A stretch of DNA of 64,000 nt from positions 1-64,000 of the forward strand of contig NZ_BEDT01000006.1 in assembly GCF_002260845.1 (NCBI RefSeq), in the 5' to 3' direction. The notes beneath the pieces are model-generated. The model was not told the origin of the DNA. It searched no databases and worked only from the letters and a program-made list of their open reading frames with translations. This document shows, piece after piece, positions 43,266-52,272 of the stretch (its first letter is position 1; each line of letters begins with the position of its first letter). This DNA is from Pseudolactococcus reticulitermitis. GTDB taxonomy: Bacteria; Bacillota; Bacilli; Lactobacillales; Streptococcaceae. Position numbers and translations under genes: made by a program.

Positions 43266-43573
43266 TAGCGTAAGTCCCCCAATAAATCAAAATTTGGTTT
43301 AAAAAGTGTTTGACCGAGTTTTTTATCCAGTGCTTCAAATTCTACTGCGACAGACTGTAAATTTTTTGACGCACTTTTGACAGCTAAGGCAATTTCTTTA
43401 CCTAGACTATCTTCTTTTTCAATAACTTCATGCGCTTTGACATTACCTTGAACAGTTGTTTGAGTGTCTTTCGTAACAGACTGAAATGCCAACACATTAG
43501 AAACAGCAGTTTGTAAAGCCGTCGCTTTAGCGTGAGCAAGATTGACATCATTTTTTATGACAGTATTTACCAT
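43265..43573 (-). CDS. LXG adaptor, DUF3130-like (Lap1 type)
   Basis: 102 residues, helical, of the WXG100-like size class (TIGR04197/DUF3130). A central KAHEVIEKED turn separates two helices, and FDLLGD ends the chain. Lap1-type proteins pair with the LXG domain and carry the type VII export signal. First gene of the toxin operon; AGGAGAG precedes the ATG, and a TATAAT lies about 30 bases upstream with a poor -35. Confidence 0.75.
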   Translation of the reverse strand: MVNTVIKNDVNLAHAKATALQTAVSNVLAFQSVTKDTQTTVQGNVKAHEVIEKEDSLGKEIALAVKSASKNLQSVAVEFEALDKKLGQTLFKPNFDLLGDLR

Positions 43574-43656
43574 TATACTCTCCTATACATTTAATAGTTC
43601 AATTATATCAAAATATTTTCCTTATTAATCCGAAAAATATTATATGTTTTAATTTA

Positions 43657-43947
43657 TCATAGATGCGTCACCTGACCATCTATAATCACGATGCCTTTTT
43701 CACGGAGAAAGGCATCTTTTTTAGGACGTGTTCTCAAGGTTTTCTTGAACCAATATTCCCGTTTTAAAGCTTGTGATTTATCCGAAAAAGTTTCAGAATA
43801 GACCAGCTCGACTGGTCGTCTGACTTTGGTGTATTTAGCGCCTTGCCCCAAGCTATGAGCTTTGATGCGTTTTTCTAAATCATTGGTATAGCCTGCATAG
43901 AGGGATTGATCCGCGCACAGGAGGACATAAAAATAATAGTTAGCCAT
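43657..43947 (-). CDS. GIY-YIG domain protein (UPF0213)
   Basis: 96 residues. [17 protein letters not shown] contains the GIY-YIG-like pair (YVL and AGYT), and the catalytic Arg and Glu are in KRIKAH and [13 protein letters not shown]0213/YazA proteins of this size are single-domain; the function is unproven. The start at 43947 overlaps the methyltransferase stop by eight bases, so the pair is translationally coupled, as in many Bacilli (YabB-YazA order). Confidence 0.88.
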   Translation of the reverse strand: MANYYFYVLLCADQSLYAGYTNDLEKRIKAHSLGQGAKYTKVRRPVELVYSETFSDKSQALKREYWFKKTLRTRPKKDAFLREKGIVIIDGQVTHL

Positions 43948-44686
43948 AATAAATCTGATATACCTCGTCTGTGTAGCTGCCATCTGGTTTGTGTAAAATC
44001 AAGGGCGGCAGGAATTTCTCGCCACCCGGCTTACCATCTTTAATCGCATCTATCAGTAAAATATTGGCATCACGGTCTGATTTGGGATAGACAAACTGAA
44101 TACGCTTAGGGACTAAATTGTATTGGGTCATGGTTTGGATAATCTCAAAAAAGCGGTCTGGTCGGTGTACCATGGCAATATGACCGTTTGTTTTCAGCAG
44201 TTGTTGACTGATACGACAGATGGCATCGAGATTGGTTGCGAGTTCATGACGCGCTAACAGGTAATGCTCGCTTTCGTTGATTCGTGACTGCTCATCTAGT
44301 TTAAAATAAGGCGGATTGCAGAAAATCAGGTCTGTACTGGACGGCTTGAGATGATTCAGCGTATTAGCCAAATCATCATTAATCACGCGCACTTGCTGCT
44401 CTAGCTTGTTCAACTGCACACTTCGATTTGCCATATCTGCCAAGCGTTCTTGGATTTCAATTGCAACGATGCTGGCGGTTGTGCTGTTGCTGGCAAACAG
44501 GCCGACTGCACCATTTCCCGCGCACAAATCGACGATTTGCCCGCGTTTGGGAATGTTGGGGAAACGGCTGAGGAGGACGGCATCGACTGAATAGGAAAAA
44601 ACATCGCGAGACTGGATGATTTTCACGTCATTCGTCGCCAGCTGGTCAATTCTTTCCTTGGGTTTGAGTAAAGATTGTGAGGTCAT
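43940..44686 (-). CDS. tRNA1(Val) A37 N6-methyltransferase-like protein
   Basis: 248 residues. SAM-binding motif [15 protein letters not shown] (about 51-65) and the adenine N6-methyltransferase motif FCNPPYFK (about 123-130) identify the TrmN6/YabB family. A frame of 85 more codons lies upstream but overlaps the divergent promoter region and has an unnatural composition. The ATG at 44686 is six bases after an extended -10 box, so the message is probably leaderless. The next gene (GIY-YIG) overlaps its end. Confidence 0.87.
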   Translation of the reverse strand: MTSQSLLKPKERIDQLATNDVKIIQSRDVFSYSVDAVLLSRFPNIPKRGQIVDLCAGNGAVGLFASNSTTASIVAIEIQERLADMANRSVQLNKLEQQVRVINDDLANTLNHLKPSSTDLIFCNPPYFKLDEQSRINESEHYLLARHELATNLDAICRISQQLLKTNGHIAMVHRPDRFFEIIQTMTQYNLVPKRIQFVYPKSDRDANILLIDAIKDGKPGGEKFLPPLILHKPDGSYTDEVYQIYYG

Positions 44687-44692
44687 CTTTTT

Positions 44693-44701
44693 ATTATAAC
44701 A
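44693..44701 (-). promoter_or_regulatory. Extended -10 promoter of the methyltransferase gene
   Basis: TGTTATAAT on the minus strand ends six bases before the ATG. No good -35. Confidence 0.55.
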
Positions 44702-44757
44702 AAATAGTAAAAGTTTATGATAAGATTTAGTTATCAAAAGCTTAAAGGACATTAGAC

Positions 44758-45258
44758 ATGACGGAAAAAAATTACATTGCAGAGATGCGGGCGCTGGTGG
44801 GACATCAGGGAATGATTTTCGTGACGGCTTTTGGTGTGCTGTGGAATGCTGACCGCACGGAGATTTTATTGGAGCGTCGGGCAGATTCGCCTGATAGCGG
44901 CTGGGGCTTTCCGGGTGGTTTCTTGGACTACGGCGAATCACCCATGCAGGCGGTCGTCCGTGAATTCAAGGAAGAAACGGGTCTTGATGTCGAAGTGGTC
45001 CGAGTTCTAGGCCTTTCCACCCATATCACGGATAAAAATACTTGGGGCGATGCCCAAGAAAATATCGCCGTTGGCTTTGAAGTTCAGCTCGTCGGAGGTC
45101 ACGTTCAGGCTGATGGCGATGAGACGCTCGAAGTCAAGTGGTTACCCGTTTCGCCAGAGCCTCGGATGTTTGTACCTCAAGCGCAACGCACCATGCACAA
45201 GGTTTTAACCGAAAATGAAACCAGCAATAAGGCTTGGTTTCGAGAAAATGGCGAGTGA
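44758..45258 (+). CDS. Nudix hydrolase
   Basis: 166 residues with a complete Nudix box, GGFLDYGESPMQAVVREF then KEETGLDV, at about 58-82. FPGG and the RRADSPDSGWGF segment precede it. The family hydrolyses nucleoside diphosphates linked to another group; the substrate is not predictable. AAAGGA precedes the ATG. The stop lies eight bases before the nnrD start chosen here, and the two may be one operon. Confidence 0.9.
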   Translation: MTEKNYIAEMRALVGHQGMIFVTAFGVLWNADRTEILLERRADSPDSGWGFPGGFLDYGESPMQAVVREFKEETGLDVEVVRVLGLSTHITDKNTWGDAQENIAVGFEVQLVGGHVQADGDETLEVKWLPVSPEPRMFVPQAQRTMHKVLTENETSNKAWFRENGE

Positions 45259-45265
45259 TGTGCTG

Positions 45266-46102
45266 ATGAAAAAACTGACACAAGCCATTCTCGAACAGAC
45301 GATTACCAAGCGCGCTAACGCCACACACAAGGGTGATTATGGGCGCATTCTAATTATCGGCGGCACGGAGCAATACGGCGGCGCCGTCATCATGAACGCC
45401 CTCGCTGCGGTTCATAGCGGTGCTGGGCTCGTCACCGTCGCGACCCACCCCAGTAATTTCACAGCCCTCCATAGCCATTTGCCTGAGGCAATGGTCACAG
45501 ACTATACGCAAGATTTGACATCTTTTATCAGGTCAGCTGACGTTATCCTCATCGGATCAGGTCTGGGGGAGCAGTTGACTATTTTGACTACAACTTTAAG
45601 CAGCGTCACCCCTGAACAGATTTTGATTTTGGACGGCTCAGCCTTGACTTTACTGGCTGAACATCAGCTAAATCTGCCAGATGCGCGAGTTGTTTTGACC
45701 CCACATCAAATGGAATGGCAACGTTTGAGTCGGCTTGAAATTGCTGAACAGACGCCAGAGAATAATCTGACTGCACTTGCGACATTTCCAGCGCAAACAA
45801 TCCTTGTCCTTAAAAAATGTCATACTCAGATTTATACTGAAAACGATAGCTTTGAATTGACTATCGGCGGGCCTTACCAAGCAACAGGTGGCATGGGGGA
45901 CACACTTGCTGGGATGATTGCAGGCTTTGTCGGTCAATTCCATGTTTCTCTTGAAAATGCTGTACTCGCTGCCGTTTATGCCCATTCAGCGATTGCTGAC
46001 GACTTGGCACGCGAGCGCTATGTTGTCCTACCGACACAGATTTCTGCTGAACTTCCGAAATTGATGCACCGGTATGCCGAGAAAAAAACTGACAAGCTTT
46101 AA
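45266..46102 (+). CDS. nnrD: ADP-dependent NAD(P)H-hydrate dehydratase
   Basis: 278 residues from the ATG at 45266. It repairs hydrated NAD(P)H using ADP. GDYGRILIIGG and the nucleotide motif ATGGMGDTLAGMIAGF with the catalytic Asp are clear. Earlier in-frame ATGs at 45215 and 45248 overlap the Nudix gene; none has a strong ribosome-binding site, so the start is uncertain. The epimerase partner NnrE is not fused here, unlike in many bacteria. It ends in a strong terminator. Confidence 0.88.
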   Translation: MKKLTQAILEQTITKRANATHKGDYGRILIIGGTEQYGGAVIMNALAAVHSGAGLVTVATHPSNFTALHSHLPEAMVTDYTQDLTSFIRSADVILIGSGLGEQLTILTTTLSSVTPEQILILDGSALTLLAEHQLNLPDARVVLTPHQMEWQRLSRLEIAEQTPENNLTALATFPAQTILVLKKCHTQIYTENDSFELTIGGPYQATGGMGDTLAGMIAGFVGQFHVSLENAVLAAVYAHSAIADDLARERYVVLPTQISAELPKLMHRYAEKKTDKL

Positions 46103-46120
46103 AAGGCTTGTCAGTTTTTT
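46086..46120. terminator. Bidirectional terminator, nnrD and GNAT gene
   Basis: AAACTGACAAGC pairs with GCTTGTCAGTTT, with T/A runs on both sides, between convergent genes. Confidence 0.85.
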
Positions 46121-46123
46121 AAA

Positions 46124-46618
46124 TTAGTTTGATAAGACTAACTCATAACATGCCCAGGTCTCACCATAGGAAAAGCAGTCACCAACCTGTTTAAAGCCAA
46201 GTTTTTGATACAAGGCTAAGGCAGACCAATTATCAGGAGAAACGAGTAACCGTAGGCCTGCACTATCTATTCCCTTTAAGTCATCAATGATAGCAGAAAT
46301 CAACTTTTGGGCAAGCCCTCGTCCTTGAACGGATTGGCGCACAGCAACTCTTGATAGACTGCGCCAATTGGTCACTTGCTGATGCCAGCACTCAAAAGCA
46401 TCTAAATCTGCTTCCTCTACTGCGGTTGCAACCGCTAAAATCTTCCCAGACGCATTTTCATCTTCGATAAGGTAGAGTGAATTGCCCCTTATATCTGCTT
46501 GGGCATTTTCGAGTGTTGGATAATCTTCATGCCAGGTGCAGCCTGGTACGCCTATCAAAGACTGATAAAGTGCAACGATTGCTTGGGCGTCCGCTAACTT
46601 GCCTTGTCTTATTTTCAT
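46124..46618 (-). CDS. GNAT family acetyltransferase
   Basis: 164 residues. The acetyl-CoA-binding loop is QSVQGRGLAQKL (about 96-107), and the C-terminal NWSALALYQKLGF is typical of GNAT. Acceptor unknown. Monocistronic, convergent with nnrD. The 46619-46801 gap on its far side holds only promoter-like AT-rich sequence. Confidence 0.88.
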   Translation of the reverse strand: MKIRQGKLADAQAIVALYQSLIGVPGCTWHEDYPTLENAQADIRGNSLYLIEDENASGKILAVATAVEEADLDAFECWHQQVTNWRSLSRVAVRQSVQGRGLAQKLISAIIDDLKGIDSAGLRLLVSPDNWSALALYQKLGFKQVGDCFSYGETWACYELVLSN

Positions 46619-46801
46619 TCTCTCTTATCTCCTGTTATGTTTGGGCCTGACATCAGCTCTGACTAAAGGCATTTTTTGCTGTCTCCTTAGTTTACCATAA
46701 ACTTTTTCTAGCACGCAATTTTCAGGACAATGTGCTAAGATAAAGACAAAGCCTATCAAGCGTCTCACGATTCAGCTAAATAAAAAAACAAAGGAGCAGT
46801 C

Positions 46802-47611
46802 ATGCTATCTGAACATATCGTGCTAACTTTTTTGACCTATTTCCCAGCCTATGCCTTTCTTGGCTGGTGTCTCGAGGTCGTTTATGCCTCGGTCAATACT
46901 GGTAAATTTGTCAATCGCGGTTTTCTAAATGGTTCTGTTTGCCCCATTTATGGGTTCGGGGCGGTGCTCTTTATCCTATTTTTAAACCCGATTGCAGATA
47001 ATCTCCCCCTCCTTTTCTTGGCATCGGTCATCATCGCAAGCTTGCTTGAATTAGTCGGTGGCTATATTTTGGAAAAATTGTTCCATATGAGGTGGTGGGA
47101 TTATTCCCAAGAACCGTTTAATATCGGTGGCTACATTTGCCTGAAATTTTCCTTGATGTGGGGGCTGGCGGGTGTCTTTCTGATTAAAATCATTCAGCCG
47201 ATGATCGCTAAGATTTTGGAACACCTGCCGACCCTGCCGGTCACCATTATCATCAGCATTTTTTACCTCATTTTACTCACAGATGTCCTCATCACAGTGA
47301 TCGCCATCGCGCACCTCAACCGCGATTTACAGCAGGTGCACGAACTCTCACGCATGATTCGGCGGGGTAGTGATACCTTAGCCGAAAATCTCGGCAATTT
47401 CGCTGTGGACGCCTCTGAGAAATTTGACAGCCATAAAGATGAGCTGACGGAAACGCTGTCGACAGAGATTGAGACTCTTATGGCGCATCAAAAAAGGATA
47501 CGGGCACGGATACTCAAGGCCTTTCCAAATGCGAAACACCAGACTGAAAAGAAAGCCTTGGAAAATTTACGCAAACGCTATGAAACTTACAAAACCTTCA
47601 AAAAGAAATGA
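46802..47611 (+). CDS. Putative ABC transporter permease (CmpB family)
   Basis: 269 residues. Five or so membrane helices (about 1-170) contain the family marks GWCLEVVYASV, NRGFLNGSVCPIYGFGA and MRWWDYS. A long charged helical tail follows (175-269), probably cytoplasmic coiled coil. PF06541 members are annotated as possible permeases, but no ATPase partner is adjacent and transport is unproven. AAAGGAG precedes the ATG. Confidence 0.8.
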   Translation: MLSEHIVLTFLTYFPAYAFLGWCLEVVYASVNTGKFVNRGFLNGSVCPIYGFGAVLFILFLNPIADNLPLLFLASVIIASLLELVGGYILEKLFHMRWWDYSQEPFNIGGYICLKFSLMWGLAGVFLIKIIQPMIAKILEHLPTLPVTIIISIFYLILLTDVLITVIAIAHLNRDLQQVHELSRMIRRGSDTLAENLGNFAVDASEKFDSHKDELTETLSTEIETLMAHQKRIRARILKAFPNAKHQTEKKALENLRKRYETYKTFKKK

Positions 47612-47638
47612 CCGAAAGTCTTTCTTTTTTCTATGTCA

Positions 47639-47647
47639 TGGTATAAT
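47639..47647 (+). promoter_or_regulatory. Extended -10 promoter upstream of the oxidoreductase gene
   Basis: TGGTATAAT, about 50 bases before the ATG at 47699. No clear -35. Confidence 0.5.
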
Positions 47648-47698
47648 GAAACATGAAAACACTTACAAAAAAATGATAAGATGAAAAGGAAAATGACG

Positions 47699-48670
47699 AT
47701 GAAAACAATTCATTGGGCAATGATTGGCACGGGTGATGTAACGGAAAAGAAAAGTGGACCGGGGTTTTACAAGGCGAAAAATTCTGTTTTATATGGCGTG
47801 ACCAATCGGACGCTGGCTAAGGCAGAAGATTACGCCAAACGCCACCATGTCGAAAAAGTCTTTACTTCCGTTGACGACTTGCTCGCCGATCCTAAGGTTG
47901 ATGCGGTCTATATCGCTACGCCACCTAGTTCACACAAGGACTATGCGCTACGTTGTGCGGCAGCTGGTAAGATCTGCTATATTGAAAAGCCGATTGCCCT
48001 GACTTATAACGAGGCCTTGGCAATTTCAGAGGCATTTAAAAAAGCACACGTTAAAGCCTTTGTCGCCTATTATCGCCGAACTTTACCACGGTTTGTTAAA
48101 GTGAAAGAACTGCTGGATGCGGGCACGATTGGCGATGTGCGGTTTGTCAATGTTGCCTACTATCGACCAGCTGCAAAAGACGAAATCACCGGCACGCATT
48201 GGCACGTCCAACCTGAGATTTCGGGCGGTGGCATTTTTATGGATATGGCGGTGCACACACTCGATATTCTGGACTTTTTCTTTGGCGCGATTGAAAAAGT
48301 CGCAGCCTTTAGCGCCAATCAGGCGGGCTATTATGCGCCAGAGGATAATGTCGCACTGGCTTTTGCCTTTGACAATCACATCACAGGGACTGGAAATTGG
48401 TGCTTTACGACCGATACGACTGCGGATAATATCCAAATCGTAGGCTCAAAAGGTGAGCTTAATTTCGGCTGCTTTAGCAACGATCCCATTCAGCTTAAGA
48501 CTGCTGAACAGGAAACAGCCATTCCAGTTGGGACGATTGAACACGTCCACCAAAATTTGATTCAGACGATTGTTGATGAGTTAAATGGGCAAGGTAGCTG
48601 TCCGTCTACGATTGACTCTGCCTTACGCACTGCTTGGGTTTGTGAGCAGGTTTATCAGCAACAAAACTAA
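47699..48670 (+). CDS. Gfo/Idh/MocA family oxidoreductase
   Basis: 323 residues. The N-terminal Rossmann motif is MIGTGDV, followed by the conserved VYIATPPSSH and YIEKPIAL (the Lys of EKP is catalytic). A C-terminal alpha/beta domain has GGGIFMDMAVHTLDIL with the catalytic His. It is a NAD(P)-dependent dehydrogenase acting on a sugar or polyol; the substrate is unknown. Two upstream in-frame ATGs exist, but AAAGGA is best placed for 47699. Confidence 0.9.
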   Translation: MKTIHWAMIGTGDVTEKKSGPGFYKAKNSVLYGVTNRTLAKAEDYAKRHHVEKVFTSVDDLLADPKVDAVYIATPPSSHKDYALRCAAAGKICYIEKPIALTYNEALAISEAFKKAHVKAFVAYYRRTLPRFVKVKELLDAGTIGDVRFVNVAYYRPAAKDEITGTHWHVQPEISGGGIFMDMAVHTLDILDFFFGAIEKVAAFSANQAGYYAPEDNVALAFAFDNHITGTGNWCFTTDTTADNIQIVGSKGELNFGCFSNDPIQLKTAEQETAIPVGTIEHVHQNLIQTIVDELNGQGSCPSTIDSALRTAWVCEQVYQQQN

Positions 48671-48688
48671 CAAACGAAAGACCTTAAC

Positions 48689-50035
48689 ATGACTATTTTT
48701 CTTAGAAGACTTTTTAGTGACAGTTTACTGACGATTTTGGCAAATCTTATCATCCTTTCAAACCTGTTTGATTTGCCACTTTTGATACATATCGTTATCA
48801 CGCTATTGCTCATCTTCTTTTTTAGCTACTTCAATATTCGACCTCAGCTAAAGAAGAAAGGACAGCAGAGAAGACGGCTTGACATTTTAGAGGGTGGCTA
48901 TGAATTAATACTTGCGAGCAGTATGTGTTTTGTGGCAACGCTTATTTTAAATGGAGTTGTTAGTCGATTGTCATCTGCTGAGCTAACGGCACTCACTTAC
49001 ATACTAAACGGCTTGTTAGCAACCATTTGCCTTGGCATTTTATTACTCAATGGTTTGGTTCGAATTTTCACGACATCAACGCAGACAGGGATTACGCTTC
49101 GGCTCCTGCTCATCTTGCTGTGGTGGGTCCCGCTTATCAACCTCTTTTTACTGAGAAAACTTTGCGGAATTGCTGCCAAAGAGTATGCTTACGAGACGAC
49201 CAAACATCAGCGAAATGCCAATCGGGCAGCGGAAAAAATTTGCCAGACCCAATATCCGATTTTACTCGTGCATGGCATCTTTTTCCGAGATTGGAAAGCG
49301 TTCAACTACTGGGGGCGTATTCCCAAAGAGCTTATCGCCAATGGCGCGACCATTTTCTATGGTAAGCAACAATCCACGGCAGCTGTACCTATTTCTGCAG
49401 CTGAAATTCGCGATAGTATTTTGCAGGTCATTGAGGAAACAGGTGCTGAGAAAGTCAATATTATCGCCCACTCTAAGGGCGGTATCGACTCCCGTTATGC
49501 CATCAGCAAGCTCGGCATGGCTAACTATGTCGCCTCACTCACGACGATTAACACGCCCCACTTCGGCTGTAATTACGCGCGCAAACTGATGGCTAAACTA
49601 CCTGATAAAGCAATCCAATCCGTCGGTGGGCAATACGAAAAATTATTTACAAAATTAGGCGATACAGAACCTGATTTTATGAGTGGTCTGGTCGATTTAA
49701 CCGACCACGCCTGCGCTGAATTAAATAAAATAGCACCTGATGTTACCGGCGTGCTCTACCAAAGTGTCGGGTCTCGCATGACATCAGCGACTTCCGCAGC
49801 TTTTCCGCTCAATCTGGGCTATCTGATTATCAAGCCCATGGCAGGTGAAAATGATGGCTTAGTCTCAACAAGCGCCATGGTCTGGGGAAATTATCTCGGC
49901 TTGTTGACTTCCAAGGGTAAGCAAGGTATTTCTCATGGTGATATGATTGACCTCACGCGCAAAAACATCGACGGCTTTGATGTGTGCGAATTCTATGTTG
50001 ATTTGGTTGCCCAACTCAAAAATAAGGGCTATTAA
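48689..50035 (+). CDS. Membrane-anchored alpha/beta-hydrolase (lipase-like)
   Basis: 448 residues. The first 160 contain four hydrophobic helices (about 12-50, 73-90, 100-122, 130-150), and the hydrolase domain follows. LVHGIFFRDW forms the oxyanion-hole region, AHSKGGID carries the nucleophile Ser, GENDGLVS the probable Asp and SHGDMID the probable His. This matches triacylglycerol-lipase-type enzymes, with Ala instead of Gly before HS. Membrane fusion is uncommon for this class and suggests action on membrane or cell-envelope lipids. It follows the oxidoreductase after 18 bases. Confidence 0.8.
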   Translation: MTIFLRRLFSDSLLTILANLIILSNLFDLPLLIHIVITLLLIFFFSYFNIRPQLKKKGQQRRRLDILEGGYELILASSMCFVATLILNGVVSRLSSAELTALTYILNGLLATICLGILLLNGLVRIFTTSTQTGITLRLLLILLWWVPLINLFLLRKLCGIAAKEYAYETTKHQRNANRAAEKICQTQYPILLVHGIFFRDWKAFNYWGRIPKELIANGATIFYGKQQSTAAVPISAAEIRDSILQVIEETGAEKVNIIAHSKGGIDSRYAISKLGMANYVASLTTINTPHFGCNYARKLMAKLPDKAIQSVGGQYEKLFTKLGDTEPDFMSGLVDLTDHACAELNKIAPDVTGVLYQSVGSRMTSATSAAFPLNLGYLIIKPMAGENDGLVSTSAMVWGNYLGLLTSKGKQGISHGDMIDLTRKNIDGFDVCEFYVDLVAQLKNKGY

Positions 50036-50036
50036 A

Positions 50037-50080
50037 ACAAAAATTGACCGACTGTTTTGCGACTGTCGGTCAATTTTTTG
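50037..50080 (+). terminator. Lipase gene terminator
   Basis: AAATTGACCGAC pairs with GTCGGTCAATTT around a 12-base loop, followed by T run. It also marks the point where the HAD pseudogene is cut. Confidence 0.85.
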
Positions 50081-50568
50081 GCGATTAATTTGCATCTGTT
50101 CTGGAGAATTGAAAGCCATTTTGACAATTGTATCTTGTTCAAACATTGTCGAAAAGCCTGGCACTCTTGCCAAGCGGTAATAATACTGGTAGGTGTAGTT
50201 GTAAAATGTCTCGGGTGCGGTCTCCAAAATATAGGCAGATTTTTTCCCACAGATGATGCCCTCTCCTTGATAATCTGCTACTAAAATCGCTAACGCTTTC
50301 TCAAAGACATAGTGTGGCATCTCAACTACAAATAATACTTTGCCTTGACTCTTCAAATAAGCACCATTTTCACTCGCAAAAGTCAGCTCCTCTGCAATAT
50401 CTGAGAAAATGATGTTAATTGATATAATTGATTGCCACTGGCAACAACACATTTGATGTCACGTTTTTTTAACTCCGCATATAAGTCAGCAAAATGTGCA
50501 CGATTGTAGCCTTTTTGGCTGTTTAAAAAGTTGCCATCCATATCTGTGGCGATTAATTTGATTGACAT
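50081..50568 (-). pseudogene. Cof-type HAD phosphatase, truncated and frameshifted
   Basis: From the ATG at 50568 the frame reads [21 protein letters not shown] (motif I, with Asn for the usual Thr) to [14 protein letters not shown]. Restoring one T in the run near 50406-50409 continues it as [21 protein letters not shown] and on to VKMAFNSPEQMQINRQK. It stops at the lipase terminator, so about 160 of roughly 270 residues remain and the C-terminal motifs III and IV are gone. Non-functional as read. Confidence 0.75.
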
Positions 50569-51013
50569 TTTTCGCATTTGAGTTTTCAACCGCAGCATTC
50601 CCCCAGCGTTCACGTGCCTCTTGTTCATAAGGATTTACCTTTGTAAAATCAAAGCCCTAAATTTTTCTGCTTGTGTCATCGTTAAATTTCCTTTCATGTC
50701 TTGCATCGAGCGCTCTAAGGTGTCTAAAAGCGTTGTGATACGTTCTTTTTCGTGCAATAAATAGCTTTGCTGCAACTCAAATACCTGATGTCTATCAAAC
50801 AGTTGAGCTTCCAAGTAGATGCTGGATTTCGGTCAAAGGAAAGCCACAAGCCTTGAAGAAACAAATTTGCTGGAGTTTATCCAAATCATCGTCTGAATAA
50901 TCGCGGTAGTCATTCCACGCATTCCGAGTCGGTACCAGTAGGCCAATTTTATCATAATGATGTAAAGTACGGACACTGATGCCCGCTAGTTTAGCGACTT
51001 CTTTGACGTTCAT
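50569..51013 (-). pseudogene. TipA-like MerR regulator, frameshifted and truncated
   Basis: The ATG at 51013 starts an intact MerR helix-turn-helix ([24 protein letters not shown] is spread over residues 1-24). The frame breaks after IQHLL by one extra G near 50817. In the next frame it reads [19 protein letters not shown] to MTQAEKF, then loses one G and continues as [19 protein letters not shown], the start of a TipAS ligand domain. It ends at NSNAK against the HAD remnant. Two single-base lesions and loss of the C-terminus. Confidence 0.75.
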
Positions 51014-51036
51014 GTGTTCCTCCTGACTATAGCTCT

Positions 51037-51067
51037 ATTATAAACCTTAACCTTGCGTTAGGGTCAA
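51037..51067 (-). promoter_or_regulatory. MerR-type promoter with 19-base spacer
   Basis: TTGACC (51062-51067) and TATAAT (51037-51042) are separated by 19 bases. The spacer holds the dyad ACCCTAAC/GTTAAGGT, the classic layout of MerR-activated promoters. Confidence 0.7.
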
Positions 51068-51075
51068 GGGGTAAA

Positions 51076-51116
51076 AAAACTATTTTTGAAAAATCATGCT
51101 TTTCAAAAATAGTTTT
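51076..51116. terminator. Terminator of the sigma/anti-sigma operon
   Basis: A perfect 17-bp stem (AAAACTATTTTTGAAAA and complement) with a seven-base loop and T run on the minus strand. Confidence 0.8.
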
Positions 51117-51171
51117 CCTGTTTCATTTATTAAAGTGGAACATTTCCTAGCCATTAAAGATGCTGCTACTA

Positions 51172-52272
51172 TTATTTGGTTGGCTTGATATAAGGGATAG
51201 TCTCTGCACTTGCACCGGCTGAGGCAGCTCGTATCCAAGATTTGCCTTCTAACTGTTTAAAGTTTTCACTTCTGCCAGTCAAGACAATGCCATTGAGCGA
51301 CATATCTTTTTTATTTTTCAAGTGATTATTTTTCAAAATGTCGTCTAATATTTTTCGTTCGTCCTTGTCCATTTCACTTGAGTAATCTGTTTTCAGCATC
51401 TCAAAAGCAGTCTTGAGACCGTTGTCTCCTTCCCAATAGTTACCTAAACGTAGGTCCCCAAATTTAATATCACCATTTTCTGAATAACCAAAGGTCACTG
51501 TTCGTGCAAAAACATCCTCATCTGTCTCATTCACATAGATATTTTTTTGGGCCTTATTACTCGCTTGCTCGCCTTCGCTCACCCAATACCAAGCTTGTAC
51601 TAGATTTTCGGGCATCATCTTTTGGACTTCTTCATAGGTGTAGGGTTTGTCAAAAGAAATCCCAACTTCAACCACACGATTTTCTGTTTTAACAATGTTT
51701 GCGATATCATTTGGATATTTGACTTCTTCATACAGATCATCTGGAAATACTAACCACGATGAACCATTCTTTCCTGTTTTTCTAATATAATTCCCTTCTT
51801 CTTTGGCTTTCTCTGTGATATCAGCCGTCATAAATTTGTAAGTGATATTCGGATTGAAAAAGTTCATTCTGCGACCTTCAGGATAGGATTTGCCACCCAC
51901 ACTATAGCTGTCTACCTTTCCTAACTTACTGAAAATATTAAAAGTCCCTGATATATTTCCCCACTCTAGTGGATAACCATCGACATCTTTTTGGACTTCT
52001 ACTGTATTTTTACCGTTAAATAATCCAATATCTGATTGAGGTAAGTGACGTGTCTGCACGTTTGGTGTCATGAACCGAGTCCTAACTTCAAGATACTTCG
52101 CATTTTCAAAGAAACGTCGGTCATTAATAGAGAAAATACCGAGTAATATCGCAAAAACAAGGATAATTGATAAAACAACAGAAATCACCACCATCAAAAT
52201 ACTTTTCTTCCGATTTTTCTGCTTACTTTTTTTCACCACTTCTTCAAATTTATTCGCATCAAATTTCGTCAT
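51172..52272 (-). CDS. Anti-sigma factor (sigma regulator N/C domains)
   Basis: 366 residues. A cytoplasmic basic N-terminus (1-24) precedes one membrane helix (about 25-48) and a large extracellular domain. The outer part looks like the Sigma_reg_N/Sigma_reg_C pair (PF13800/PF13791), including MPENLVQAWYWVSEGE. It overlaps the ECF sigma gene by 14 bases. It probably holds the sigma factor at the membrane until a surface signal arrives. The signal is unknown. Confidence 0.8.
   Translation of the reverse strand: MTKFDANKFEEVVKKSKQKNRKKSILMVVISVVLSIILVFAILLGIFSINDRRFFENAKYLEVRTRFMTPNVQTRHLPQSDIGLFNGKNTVEVQKDVDGYPLEWGNISGTFNIFSKLGKVDSYSVGGKSYPEGRRMNFFNPNITYKFMTADITEKAKEEGNYIRKTGKNGSSWLVFPDDLYEEVKYPNDIANIVKTENRVVEVGISFDKPYTYEEVQKMMPENLVQAWYWVSEGEQASNKAQKNIYVNETDEDVFARTVTFGYSENGDIKFGDLRLGNYWEGDNGLKTAFEMLKTDYSSEMDKDERKILDDILKNNHLKNKKDMSLNGIVLTGRSENFKQLEGKSWIRAASAGASAETIPYIKPTK

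Noticed and set aside
44687-44941. N-terminal extension of the TrmN6-like methyltransferase by 85 codons
   Set aside because: It covers the divergent promoter and the start of the Nudix gene, has Pro/Ser-rich composition unlike the family, and the inner ATG gives the standard length.
47653-47676. Seven-codon leader peptide (MKTLTKK) before the oxidoreductase gene
   Set aside because: It starts five bases after the -10 box, which is too close for a normal start, has no ribosome-binding site and no attenuator follows.
49865-50452. A 195-codon minus-strand frame taken as a complete gene
   Set aside because: Only the middle part (to about 50081) matches a HAD phosphatase; the rest runs antisense through the lipase gene. 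It is the shifted part of the HAD pseudogene.
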